12,603 nucleotides of DNA from an uncultured Demequina sp. (GCA_937925595.1 CALALQ010000013.1:1-12603); one strand, 5' to 3'. Positions 1-8,136 are shown, counted from the first letter of the stretch. Notes: generated from the sequence alone by a model not told the origin. A program made the numbers and translations.

Positions 1-2
1 TC

Positions 3-335
3 CAGCACGATGCGGCCATCCATGCCTTCGTCCAGGCCGCCGACCTCGGACCCGAGATCAATGCCCGCCTGGCCGCGCTCCACGACCGACGCGGCCGGGG
101 CCTGCCCACCCACTACCGCGCCGCGCCACGACCCGACGCGGACTGGCTCGCCCTCCGCCATGCCCTCGCCTCCGCCGAGATCCACACCCGCATGGGCGAG
201 GACATCCCCCAGCCCGCCCGCGCCGTCATCCTCGCCAACGACGGCCTCCCCGCCGTCGCCACCGCCCGCGCCAGCCTCGACGCCAACGGACCCGCCGTCA
301 CCGCCGCCTGGAATAACGCCGTCAATCAGCAGTGA
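3..335 (+). CDS. C-terminal end of an unrecognised Ala-rich protein (5' partial)
   Basis: An open frame runs from the left edge of the window to a TGA at 333-335 and gives 110 residues; the start lies outside the window. Third codon positions are almost all G or C, as in the firm genes of this window, and the protein is balanced and helix-prone: it starts QHDAAIHAFVQAADLGPEIN, has a central segment LHDRRGRGLPTHYRAAP, and ends WNNAVNQQ. The overlapping frame starting at position 10 is Pro/Ser-rich and reads as a shadow. I do not recognise the family and see no catalytic motif, signal peptide or membrane segment in the visible part. The Ala-rich, mixed-charge composition suggests a soluble helical protein. 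It is followed by a gene-poor stretch, so it is probably the last gene of its transcript. I am fairly sure it is coding and have no view on function. Confidence 0.6.
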   Translation, partial: QHDAAIHAFVQAADLGPEINARLAALHDRRGRGLPTHYRAAPRPDADWLALRHALASAEIHTRMGEDIPQPARAVILANDGLPAVATARASLDANGPAVTAAWNNAVNQQ

Positions 336-1087
336 GGCGAACGCGGTCCCGAAGGGCGATTGCATCGACCGGTCGCACCGCAATCAGGTCGCCAATTCTC
401 AATCGCGAGCCAGACCCGCCGCGCCTGTTCAGGTGTCAGGATGTGAGGTCGCTGCTCCGAACCACTCGCGGAGCGCTGCGCCGGCGGGTCGTATGGACGA
501 GAGCCGTTTTCAGCTCGAGCGGGCTCTGGATGTGGTGAATGGACGTCAGCCATCGCGGAACCTCCTGGCCTCCCATACGCAGCCGAGCGTCGTTCCCAGC
601 ACGCCTGCACAGAGAAATTCGACGGCGGCGGGTGGCAGCGCCGACTACCTCGTCGGTATTCGGTTGTCCTGTGTTCCGAAAGCAAACGATCGGCATCACC
701 GTGAAGCCTGTGGCTGGCGGCTACCGCGGGCGTGCCCGGGCGACGCCAAATGATGAGACTCTGAGATTCGCTCCTACAAATCCGGCGTACTGCCGCGCCA
801 AATGCCCCTGATTTAGTCTCAGGACCGCACATTCGTGCGACCTGCGGGTGGCGATCGCCCGCGGCGATCGGGGCACCGCGAGTGACAGGCGTGGGTTTGG
901 TGTCTGTCTGGATTTGCAGAGATGGCGCTCGCGGGGCGACGCCGAAGCACGCCGAAGTCGCCTTGGGCTGGAGGATCTCACGGCGCCGGTGACCTCGGAG
1001 ACGCCGCTGCCTCCGGTCCCGTTAGCAACCCGTGCCAATCGCAGTGGCATCCAGCCACCCCGAAAGCACCTGCCAACGGTTCGAAAC
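336..1087. other. Gene-poor stretch of about 750 bases
   Basis: No reading frame here gives a protein I recognise or one with convincing codon use. The frames that are open on both strands are rich in Arg, Ser and Pro and overlap one another, as expected for random GC-rich DNA. I see no tRNA cloverleaf, rRNA or CRISPR-type array. The only clear structure is a perfect GC-rich hairpin at 852-870. The stretch ends at a decayed transposase, so it may be the worn left part of an old insertion, but no terminal inverted repeat could be identified. Confidence 0.5.
852..870. repeat. Perfect 8-bp inverted repeat (hairpin) with a 3-base loop
   Basis: CGATCGCC at 852-859 and GGCGATCG at 863-870 are exact reverse complements around the loop CGC. 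The left arm overlaps the 10-bp palindrome GGCGATCGCC (850-859). No T-run follows on either strand, so it is not a standard Rho-independent terminator. It may be a chance product of GC-rich sequence or a remnant of a mobile element end. Confidence 0.45.
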
Positions 1088-1427
1088 GGTATCCTTCGGG
1101 GAGCCTTCGACGCGGCGCTGGCCAAGATCGGGGTCAGGTCGATGCCGTTGCCGCACCGGTCGCCGAACCTCAATGCCGTACGTCGAGCGGCTGATCCAAA
1201 GCATCGAGGTCGAGTGCCTTGACCACTTCATCGTGCTCGGGACTCGGCACCTGGACCATCTGCTCTCCGAGTACGTCGACTACCACAACCGCCAGCGGCC
1301 GCATTCGTCGCTCGGGTTCGCCACGCCGATGGGCCGGCCACCGTCGATCCGCGCCGGGCCGGTCGAGGTTCGCTGCCAAGAGCGCCTCGGCGGAGTTCTC
1401 AAGCACTACTACCGGAAGGCCGCGTGA
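1088..1427 (+). pseudogene. Truncated, frameshifted DDE (rve/integrase-core) transposase remnant
   Basis: The last third of an IS481/IS3-type integrase-core transposase can be read across two frames. The first frame gives AFDAALAKIG...HRSPNLNA up to 1177. The second, from 1179, gives YVERLIQSIEVECLDHFIVL, then LSEYVDYHNRQRPHSSLG, and ends GVLKHYYRKAA with TGA at 1425-1427. Removing one base (G1178) would join them as NLNA-YVER, the usual motif around the third acidic catalytic residue (Glu) of the DDE triad. Upstream of about 1100 the match fades, so the helix-turn-helix domain and the first two Asp residues are missing. The copy is therefore dead through both truncation and frameshift. The 5' boundary is approximate, and no inverted repeats or target duplication could be recognised. 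It lies 59 bases from the end of the candidate immunity gene on the opposite strand, a common setting for RHS tip exchange. Confidence 0.75.
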
Positions 1428-1486
1428 CACGGTTTGCCCCTGAAATCCAGGCCGAATTGCACGGACGGAATGTTTGCACAGGACGC

Positions 1487-2011
1487 TCACCGTTCAGGTC
1501 TTATCCCCAACTCTCGTTTGATCTTCGGGATGTCCAAATCCACTATGTTGATGCTAGATGCCCGATCGCACCACCACACTACGAACTGATAGAACATGCT
1601 GTCCAATCCAGATTCTGTGCAGTAGTCTCTCAAAGGCGCGACAAGATCCACTACGGCCATCGCGTGCATCCACCAACTCGACCCACGCAACACCAAAAAC
1701 ATATATGCAGCAGAAAAATATGCAACAACAAGCCGGCGATCCTTGTCCTTGCTGTAGACCGCCAAGCGTCCGCCATTCTCAATGTCGCACCAAGCCGTGC
1801 CCAGCGAATCGAGCGCATCCTCGCTGCATGCCCAAAGCAGCGAACTCCCCGCCAAAGCCTCCACATCATTTAGTAGGCTGTGCTCCGGGTAAGTCGACGA
1901 TCTCAGGAATGCTGCGACCAAATCGCGACGTTTCAGCGAAACAACGCGCCTCTTTAATTCCGCAACGAGAAGCGGAATATCTTGCGTTGGATGGCCCGTC
2001 TCTTCTTCCAT
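1487..2011 (-). CDS. Candidate immunity protein of the RHS tip (174 aa, unrecognised family)
   Basis: This is a 174-residue protein of no family I recognise. The ATG at 2011 follows the RHS stop by 19 bases, with a Shine-Dalgarno-like GGAAGA 9 bases upstream. A longer frame from a TTG at 2146 would overlap the RHS 3' end by over 100 bases and is less likely. The protein starts MEEETGHPTQDIPLLVAEL, has a basic patch (ELKRRVVSLKRRD), a Trp/aromatic-rich middle (FLVLRGSSWWMHAMAVVDLV) that could be a buried helix or a weak membrane segment, and ends IKRELGIRPER. Its role is inferred from position only: a small gene directly after a variable RHS tip, on the same strand and sharing the tip's lower GC content, is typically the cognate immunity gene that blocks the toxin inside the producer. 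Nothing in the sequence proves binding. It could also be an unrelated gene in a transferred block. Confidence 0.65.
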   Translation of the reverse strand: MEEETGHPTQDIPLLVAELKRRVVSLKRRDLVAAFLRSSTYPEHSLLNDVEALAGSSLLWACSEDALDSLGTAWCDIENGGRLAVYSKDKDRRLVVAYFSAAYMFLVLRGSSWWMHAMAVVDLVAPLRDYCTESGLDSMFYQFVVWWCDRASSINIVDLDIPKIKRELGIRPER

Positions 2012-2036
2012 AGTTAAACATCTTCCATAGTTAAAC
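2004..2036. repeat. Tandem duplication (17-bp period) across the RHS stop / immunity start junction
   Basis: TCTTCCATAGTTAAAC occurs at 2004-2019 and again at 2021-2036, separated by one base (17-bp period). On the minus strand each copy reads GTTTAACTATGGAAGA. The first copy met by the ribosome carries the RHS stop TAA (2033-2031) and an ATG that gives only a four-codon frame (Met-Glu-Asp-Val-stop). The second copy carries the ATG at 2011 that opens the 174-residue gene. The duplication also places GGAAGA 9 bases before that ATG. The unit looks like a recent slippage or recombination scar. Confidence 0.9.
2021..2026 (-). promoter_or_regulatory. Shine-Dalgarno-like GGAAGA for the candidate immunity gene
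   Basis: On the minus strand GGAAGA ends 9 bases before the ATG at 2011. It exists in this position only because of the 17-bp duplication. The very short stop-to-start spacing fits re-initiation or translational coupling with the RHS gene. Confidence 0.4.
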
Positions 2037-5000
2037 CCAAACAAGTGTCGGATCTTCTTTGGGTTGACCACACGCGGTAGGTCCAGGAGGTGTATTCGTT
2101 TTTGCCTTGTTGAGACAATCGATGTACATCGAATAGCACTTAGCAATCGTGTTTGTGATAGTCTCTATCAGGCTCTCTGGGGTCTTGTGACCGCTCGGGC
2201 AGCCCATCTTGGCGATAAACTCTCTCGCCGCCAAACATATGACTGCTGATGTTGCTGCGTTCAAGAGCAGATTGCAGTTTTTGGGTGGCGTCTTAGACCA
2301 CTTGCCGCACCCCGCAAGCGGCTTGCAAAAACTGTTGTATGCCGCTTCGGCAGCAGCACATCCAGCTGCCTTGCCCATGGCGTTCCACTTATCTAGCAGT
2401 CTTTGTTTATGCTGATTGATCCAATCAAGAACTTCCTGCCCATATGCTGCAATAATGGTGGCCGCAAGCGCATGGGCAAAAGTCCAGTTCAGAAGCTTGG
2501 CGATTATGTAAGCAGATACGCCCATGCCAATGAGAATCTGGGCAATTTGGGCTGCCGAATACCCCGCTGCCATCAGCTGTGCCACGAGCACTTCGAGCGC
2601 ACCGAGCGGGTGGCTGAGAGAAGATTGCTCTCCAAGGGGATCAAGATAAATGAGGGGATTGGAAAGCAGATACTCATAGAGATTGGATCCAGATCCGTAC
2701 CCCTGCGGGTCTCTTTGAATCCAAACCCCCAACGATGGGACATATAGCCGGTTCCGACAATCATATAGCCCGATGCTAGTTTCGAGCACCAGGCCCTGGT
2801 GAGCTACATCCCAGTTGTACGCCGAGGATGTGATGACAGCCCACGATGGATTCAGCACGACACGATTACCGTAGGGGTCATACTGGTATCGCTCTTGAAT
2901 GGCACCACTCGTGTCGCAAATAGCGGTGCAGTTACCATTTGCGTCCTGCATCGCGTAGCTTCGCTTCCAGGCAGAATCGAAGCGCCAGAGCAGTTCGTCC
3001 ACATACCGCAGTCCCCACGCATACGTCTTGTCAACGGCGCCGCCCACGGCCTCGCTGAGCACCTGCCACTGGTCGCTGAAGTAGAAGTCGCGTGTCTCCT
3101 TGAGCGAGCCGCCGCTGTAGCTCTTCTTGACTACCCGGCGTCTCAGCCCGTCGTAGGCGTACGCGGCGACGAAGCTGGCCCCATCCTTGACGGCCACGAG
3201 CCGGTTCCAGGCGTCGTAGATGGCCGTCAGGTTCGCCGTGAGCTTCGCAGGGTTGACGAACCCCGTCATGTTCCCCGCGGCGTCGTAGGCCGGTGTCGCC
3301 CAGACCGGAAGAGCGCCTGTGCCGGTGCCGATCGACGTGATCTCGTTGACCGTGCTGGCGGTGCGCGTCTGGTCGAGGACCGCCGTCCCCGACGCATCCT
3401 CAGTGAACTTGTTCCAGTTCCCGACCGGGTCCAGGCCCCAGTCCTGCTGCTTGACCGGCGTGCCGGGGATGACGTGGCTGCCGTTGAGCGTGCCGCGCTT
3501 CATCTGCCCGAGGCGGTTCAGGTTGTCAACGGCGTACTGCTCGTCGAACCCGGTCGTGGCGACCATGTTCTGCTTCCACAACCGGTTCGAGTTGCGGTCG
3601 TAGCCGTACTGATAACGGTCGAGGTCGGTGGGCGAGCCGCCGTAGGACTTCCATCGCTGGTCGATGACGCGTCCGAAGCGATCAACCCCGTCGAACTGGC
3701 CGCTGGTCCCGCCCCACAGGTCGAGCATGACCTGCGGCTCGCCGTAATCCAGGCGGACCGCGCTGCCGGTGCCGATGTAGGTGTACTCGGCGGTGACGCT
3801 CCCGTCATTCGAGTCAACAACCGACTCGACGCGTGAGAGGCGGTCGTTGATGCCGCCCGTTGCGCCGTAGTCGTACCCGGTCGAGGCGTGGCCGGTGATC
3901 TTGGTGCGGCGGACGGAGTTCGACGTGGAGGTGCCTGCGTACGTGTACAGCACCGCCGGAGTGCCGCCCGACACGGCCCCCGCGTGGCTCTGCGCGTCCT
4001 TCGTCAGCAGGCCGTAGTTGTTGTACTCGAGCCCGACCTGATTGACGGGCGTGCCGGTGCCGGCGGTGTTGTCGTAGCTCGTGACGGTCGCCAGCATTCC
4101 CCGGACTTCATACACCCGGCCGATGCGGAGCACCGCCGAGTCCACGCCCGAGCCGGTGGTCGTCACCGTGTCGCTGACGAGCCGTCCGAGCTTGTCGTAT
4201 CCGAGCGTGTGGACGGTCCCGCGACTGTCGCTCGTGGTCTTCTGCTGGCCTTGGCGGTTGTAGGTGAAGGCAAGCTGGTCAGACCCGCTCGTGGAGCCTG
4301 GATAATCGACCGTGGCCAGCAGCGAGTTGCTGGCGAGGTCCGAAGCCGGCGAGGTAGACGGGCTGACGCCGTAGGTGTACGTCGTCGTTTGATTGCCGGT
4401 GAACGAGTTCACCGCGACCTGCGTGGCGATCTGATCGTCGAGCGTGTAGGTGAAGTTCGTCGTGCGGTTGAGCTTGCTCGTACCGAAGTCATCGATGCGG
4501 CTCGTGACACGCCCGGCTGCATCGAAGAGGGTCTTGGCGACGATCCCCTTCGGGTCGGTGACCTGGTAGGCGCGGCCCGCATCGTCGTAGTCCGTGCTGG
4601 TGACCAGGATCGTGTCCGACCGCGCCGGCGGCGTGCTCGGGCGGGTGAAGCTGGCGATGGAGCCATAGTTCGCCGAAGCAATGGCGCGGCCGATGCCATC
4701 GAACCAAGAGGCCGTGTACGACACTCGCCCCTTAGGCTGTGTCCCCACAGTAAGAGCACCGGCGCTGCCAGTACCGGAATCCGGTGTATCGTTGAGCCGC
4801 TGGGCGCTGGCTGCGATGATGACGTTCCCCGCGTCGTCCCGGGTGAACAGCGTTTGTTCGACGACGATGTCGCCGCTCGCGGTTCCCGCCTCGCTGTAGC
4901 TCGGCGAGCCGGTGTAGTAGCTGTGGTACGTCGCGGTCATCCAGCCCACCGCGTTGTAGGCGTTCTTCGTGGCGACCAGCCCGTCGCCGGCGTTGATCTG

Positions 5001-7952
5001 CTTCATCACGCGGCCGACCGGATCGTACCACGCGCTCGCCGTGAGCGGGTTGCCGACCGTTCCGGTCGATGGATCGACCGCGTAGGTCACCTGCTGGTAC
5101 GCTCGCCCGAGGCTGTCGTAGGCGGCGATGTTCCGCCCGATCAGGTTCCCGCCCGAGTTCGTGTTCTTGCGGTCGGTCTGCGTCACGCGATCAAGATTGT
5201 CGTAGGTGAAGACCTGATAGACATCGACCTCGCCGTCAAGCGTGACGCGGCGGTTGCGGAAGTCGTAAGTGAAGGTTGTGACCCGCGTATCGGAGGCGGC
5301 TGCGTACTGTGTCACCTGGGTCAGGTTGCCGTCCCCGCCCGCCGAGCCGCCGTCGTACTGGTTGGCGGTCACGATGACCATGTTGTTGGGCGCGCCCGAT
5401 CCGGCCGGATTGGTGTCCGTCGCGCCCGTGTCGTCGGTGCCGATCCAAACTTCCTTCACCCGCTGCGGAGCCGTCCACACCGTTCGCGTGATGGTGCCGA
5501 CCGGCGAGACGACCCGGTTACGCCGCTCGAGCGCGTCGTAGCCGTAGTTGGTCTGAGCGTAGTTGGTACCGCTGACGCCCGTGCCCGAGGACGGGATCAG
5601 GAAGTACGACCGCGTGGAGAGGAGCCGCCCCGCGTTGCTGTACTGCGAGCTCGACCACGACTTCCAGTCGGTTTGGGCAAAGGTGTCCGACGGCGAGAGC
5701 GCCCCGCTCCCGCTCGTGCGCTTCGAGGTGATCTGGTCGATGTTCCGGCCGTCCTTGTCCAGGCGGCTGATGGTGACGGGGTCAACGAGCGTGTAGGTAT
5801 ATGACGGGCTGCTGCCGGTCGCATAGCCCCGAGCGGACCAGTCTTGATTCAGATCCCACGTCCCACTCCCCGGCTTGACCGATCGAAGGTAGACGAACCA
5901 CGACGCCGTGCGGACGACGGTGTCAGAACCGCCGATGACCGCGTGGTGCGATGGGCCAAGGGCCTGCGTGGGACGCCCTTCATTGTCATAGGTGGTGTTG
6001 GTGGTGACGTTCACGCCCGAACCGGAACCACTGGTCTGGTAGTTCAGGACCGACTGTGTGGCGACCTGGAGCACCGGGTCGTACGTGTGTTTGTTGATTG
6101 TGCCAGCCTGGTCGGTGGTCTCGATCAAGTTCCCGTTGGCGTCGAAAATTTCCGAGTAGGTCGTCGCCGCGTTGGACCCGTTCTGCGCTGTCGTCACCAC
6201 CGGGAACGTCGTGGTCCGCGTGGCGATCAGGTTGGTGCCCGAATGAAACGTGTAGGCGTAAGAAGTTGTGTACTTGACGGCTGTGGTGGTGGCGTCGGGG
6301 TACACGCTCACCTGGGAGGGCAGGTACACCGTGTTGCCATCGCTGTCGGTGTTCGACGTGTAGGCGTACTCACGGAGGCGGATATCCGAGCCGCCCGTGC
6401 CCTGGCGGACGTTCTGGTACTGCACGTAGCCCTTGGCAGGACCGGTTCCGGTCGTCGTGTAGTAGTCGGTCGTGCGCAAGAGCCCGGACGACGCGCTGAG
6501 ATACGTCGGGCTCCCGCCGTAGTTCACGAGGTCGGCATACGCCTCGTCAAACCCGGTGATCGCCGACGACTCGGCCTCGAGGACGACCTGGAAGTCGCTG
6601 TTGTACCGCCAGAACTTGAACCACTGGTCGGTCCCATTCGAGTCGGTGTAGACGTGCAGGATCGGCGTGCCGCGGTAGTTGGAGTAAACGGTCAGCGTCG
6701 AGGAGTCCGGCAGCGTCTGGACCGTCTTGTACTTCCAGTTGTTCTCCCCGTCGGAGAACCCCGACGTGCTGTACGCGAATGTGTCGGCCGTCGTGCCGCC
6801 GCCCGGGCAGCTCACGCACACCGCGGCGACCTCCTTGGTCACCATCCGGCTGCTCGGGTCGTACTCGAAGTAGTGGTCGGCGTAGTCCTTGAGCGTGGCG
6901 TCGCTGGCGGTGTCAAAGTCAATGCTGTCGTTGAACGCGCGGCGGTACCCCTCGGGGCCGATCTGGATCTTCAATCCGTGGACAAAGCCGGTGCCGCCGG
7001 CGGTATCGACGTAATACCGGTAGTAGCTGACCGCGATGTCTTCCCAGGAGGAGGTGCCGCTGTCGTACTGCTGCTCGGTGGCGGTCTTCAGGTCGTTGAG
7101 GTTGCCGTTGCCGTCGCCGCCGTCGTGATAGGTGTAGGTGAACTGCCTGATGTTCACCCACGAACCGCCGGCGCCGGTCTTGCGCCGGTAGGTGACGGAG
7201 GAAAGTTTCCCCGCGTTGGGTCCGGATGAGTAGTAGGTGTAGACCAGCGATCCGTAGTACGAGGTTCCGGAGACGGTCATCACCGATTGCAGTTCGGCGA
7301 TCTCGGCCCCGCTAAGGCTGACGATCGAAGTGTCCACCCCCGCCGTGTCGGTTTGGCTGACGAACTGCCCGGGGCGGTTCAGGGCCGTGAAATCGTTGAA
7401 GACGGTGGTGACTGTCGTGCCGCCCCGCCCGCCGATGGTCCGCACGAAGGTGAAGGTTTTCTTGACGGCGTCATGCACAAGCGTGAGATTGATCGACCCG
7501 TCGCGCTGGACGTACGTGCCGCCCCCGCTGTCGTCGAACCAGATGGGGTAGTTGGGGTCGAAGACGACCGCGATCGAGGCGCCCTTGGCCACGACGTAGG
7601 GCATCTGCGTGACAAACCAGTTCCATCCGTTGGGGCCGTCGTAGTCCGTCGTGGTCCTGTTGTTGTAACTGCGGGTGTGCGTCAGCCTGGTGTAGGGCGT
7701 GACGATGTCGGCGAAGGAGAGCACCACGGCCCCGTTCCAGTACCGCACGGGGTTCGCCGACGAGATGGCCGGGCTTGACCCGCACCCTCCGCTCGCGCAT
7801 CCTCCAGCACTTCCCGCGCTCGACGCCACGGCACCGCCGCTCCCGCCGGAGCCAACCCAGATGAATGGGTTGCGGTTCTCCAGCGGCCCGCAGCCGTCCT
7901 CGCAGTAAATCCAACACCAAACCGGCGGCCCATCATCAGGGACCGGGTTCAT
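2031..7952 (-). CDS. Large RHS/YD-repeat protein with variable C-terminal tip (candidate polymorphic toxin)
   Basis: From the ATG at 7952 the protein has 1973 residues. A TTG at 8054 would add 34 residues (Ser-rich, with weaker GC bias at third positions), so the ATG is preferred; neither start has a good ribosome site. Residues 1-60 hold a Cys/Trp-rich head (Cys13, 17, 21, then 52, 57) and a Gly/Ser linker. About residues 65-250 resemble the usual RHS N-terminal region (PVRYWNGAVVLSFADI, later THTRSYNN). Most of the rest is YD repeats, for example YDSLGRAYQQ, YDDAGRAYQVTDPKG, FDAAGRVTSRIDDFG, YDKLGRLVSD and YQYDPYGNRVV. These are expected to form the beta-stranded cocoon that encloses the toxic tip. 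The RHS-associated core at about 1728-1774 (GLYDCRNRLYVPSLG...NPLIYLDPLG) closes the shell. The remaining 197 residues are the tip, listed separately. No signal peptide, VgrG- or PAAR-like domain is visible, so the export route is unknown. RHS proteins of this kind are contact-dependent or secreted toxins, or surface proteins. A toxin role here is inferred from architecture and the small gene downstream. Confidence 0.85.
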   Translation of the reverse strand: MNPVPDDGPPVWCWIYCEDGCGPLENRNPFIWVGSGGSGGAVASSAGSAGGCASGGCGSSPAISSANPVRYWNGAVVLSFADIVTPYTRLTHTRSYNNRTTTDYDGPNGWNWFVTQMPYVVAKGASIAVVFDPNYPIWFDDSGGGTYVQRDGSINLTLVHDAVKKTFTFVRTIGGRGGTTVTTVFNDFTALNRPGQFVSQTDTAGVDTSIVSLSGAEIAELQSVMTVSGTSYYGSLVYTYYSSGPNAGKLSSVTYRRKTGAGGSWVNIRQFTYTYHDGGDGNGNLNDLKTATEQQYDSGTSSWEDIAVSYYRYYVDTAGGTGFVHGLKIQIGPEGYRRAFNDSIDFDTASDATLKDYADHYFEYDPSSRMVTKEVAAVCVSCPGGGTTADTFAYSTSGFSDGENNWKYKTVQTLPDSSTLTVYSNYRGTPILHVYTDSNGTDQWFKFWRYNSDFQVVLEAESSAITGFDEAYADLVNYGGSPTYLSASSGLLRTTDYYTTTGTGPAKGYVQYQNVRQGTGGSDIRLREYAYTSNTDSDGNTVYLPSQVSVYPDATTTAVKYTTSYAYTFHSGTNLIATRTTTFPVVTTAQNGSNAATTYSEIFDANGNLIETTDQAGTINKHTYDPVLQVATQSVLNYQTSGSGSGVNVTTNTTYDNEGRPTQALGPSHHAVIGGSDTVVRTASWFVYLRSVKPGSGTWDLNQDWSARGYATGSSPSYTYTLVDPVTISRLDKDGRNIDQITSKRTSGSGALSPSDTFAQTDWKSWSSSQYSNAGRLLSTRSYFLIPSSGTGVSGTNYAQTNYGYDALERRNRVVSPVGTITRTVWTAPQRVKEVWIGTDDTGATDTNPAGSGAPNNMVIVTANQYDGGSAGGDGNLTQVTQYAAASDTRVTTFTYDFRNRRVTLDGEVDVYQVFTYDNLDRVTQTDRKNTNSGGNLIGRNIAAYDSLGRAYQQVTYAVDPSTGTVGNPLTASAWYDPVGRVMKQINAGDGLVATKNAYNAVGWMTATYHSYYTGSPSYSEAGTASGDIVVEQTLFTRDDAGNVIIAASAQRLNDTPDSGTGSAGALTVGTQPKGRVSYTASWFDGIGRAIASANYGSIASFTRPSTPPARSDTILVTSTDYDDAGRAYQVTDPKGIVAKTLFDAAGRVTSRIDDFGTSKLNRTTNFTYTLDDQIATQVAVNSFTGNQTTTYTYGVSPSTSPASDLASNSLLATVDYPGSTSGSDQLAFTYNRQGQQKTTSDSRGTVHTLGYDKLGRLVSDTVTTTGSGVDSAVLRIGRVYEVRGMLATVTSYDNTAGTGTPVNQVGLEYNNYGLLTKDAQSHAGAVSGGTPAVLYTYAGTSTSNSVRRTKITGHASTGYDYGATGGINDRLSRVESVVDSNDGSVTAEYTYIGTGSAVRLDYGEPQVMLDLWGGTSGQFDGVDRFGRVIDQRWKSYGGSPTDLDRYQYGYDRNSNRLWKQNMVATTGFDEQYAVDNLNRLGQMKRGTLNGSHVIPGTPVKQQDWGLDPVGNWNKFTEDASGTAVLDQTRTASTVNEITSIGTGTGALPVWATPAYDAAGNMTGFVNPAKLTANLTAIYDAWNRLVAVKDGASFVAAYAYDGLRRRVVKKSYSGGSLKETRDFYFSDQWQVLSEAVGGAVDKTYAWGLRYVDELLWRFDSAWKRSYAMQDANGNCTAICDTSGAIQERYQYDPYGNRVVLNPSWAVITSSAYNWDVAHQGLVLETSIGLYDCRNRLYVPSLGVWIQRDPQGYGSGSNLYEYLLSNPLIYLDPLGEQSSLSHPLGALEVLVAQLMAAGYSAAQIAQILIGMGVSAYIIAKLLNWTFAHALAATIIAAYGQEVLDWINQHKQRLLDKWNAMGKAAGCAAAEAAYNSFCKPLAGCGKWSKTPPKNCNLLLNAATSAVICLAAREFIAKMGCPSGHKTPESLIETITNTIAKCYSMYIDCLNKAKTNTPPGPTACGQPKEDPTLVWV
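2034..2624 (-). other. Exchangeable C-terminal tip of the RHS protein (197 residues, Cys-rich, unassigned)
   Basis: The tip begins after DPLGEQ (residue 1777) and runs to the stop. Its first third is hydrophobic and Ala/Ile-rich (AAQIAQILIGMGVSAYIIAK, then HALAATIIAAYG; about 1788-1836) and could be one or two membrane or core helices. The rest carries nine cysteines in a spaced pattern (GCAAAEAAYNSFCKPLAGCG, NCNLLLNAATSAVICLAARE, GCPSGHKTPESL, KCYSMYIDCL, ACG) with a conserved-looking His and a Glu/Lys-rich helix. The spacing reminds me of cysteine-bearing RHS tips seen elsewhere, but I cannot name the family, and I see no HNH, ADP-ribosyltransferase, deaminase or phospholipase motif. A single 60-base row here counts about 55% GC against 60-67% in rows from the RHS body and the glycosyltransferase genes. 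Confidence 0.6.
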
Positions 7953-8107
7953 AACGGAACCGGAAGAACTGGAGCTCGATATGCGTTGGCTCTCCTTGTC
8001 GTCGACGGACGCCAGCGCGGGAACGCTGGAACACAAAGAGACACGGCACGGCAACAGACAGCGCTGGGACGCGGCGGGTAGAGGGATGAAGGGCCGAGAA
8101 GTAGGCT

Positions 8108-8136
8108 AGCGTACGGAGTCCGCACGGGATGGTCAA
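8108..8136 (-). promoter_or_regulatory. Possible sigma-70-like promoter for the RHS gene
   Basis: On the minus strand TTGACC (8136-8131) is followed, after exactly 17 bases, by TACGCT (8113-8108). The -35 box is good and the -10 box matches TATAAT at only three positions. It lies in the 138-base gap between the RHS gene and the divergent glycosyltransferase gene, about 50 bases before the TTG and 150 before the preferred ATG. The gap also holds an AT-rich patch around 8141-8156 with a small ATAA/TTAT inverted repeat, which could serve either direction. Confidence 0.3.

Noticed and set aside
754..821. TGAGACT (754-760) and AGTCTCA (815-821) inverted repeat
   Set aside because: Only 7 bp with a spacer of over 50 bases and no supporting context; expected by chance at this length.
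326..832. 168-residue minus-strand frame ending with a helix-like segment (LTPEQARRVWLAIENW)
   Set aside because: The short C-terminal segment looks protein-like, but the rest is Arg/Ser/Pro-rich, no family is recognised, and its end overlaps the last codons of the plus-strand gene. It may be a gene scrap, but the support is too thin to list.
1428..1486. Terminator or insertion-element end after the immunity gene
   Set aside because: I found only an imperfect direct repeat (GTCCTGTGCAA / GTCCGTGCAA on the minus strand), no stable hairpin with a T-run, and no matching terminal repeat.
2012..2146. Upstream extension of the candidate immunity gene to a TTG at 2146
   Set aside because: It would overlap the RHS coding end by over 100 bases in another frame. 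The ATG at 2011 has a better site and is in the usual immunity-gene position.
2799..7229. Long open frames on the plus strand opposite the RHS gene (345, 638 and 461 residues)
   Set aside because: They are Val/Arg/Gly-rich antisense shadows of a GC-rich gene, show no recognisable domain, and break at irregular places, while the minus strand shows clear YD repeats throughout.
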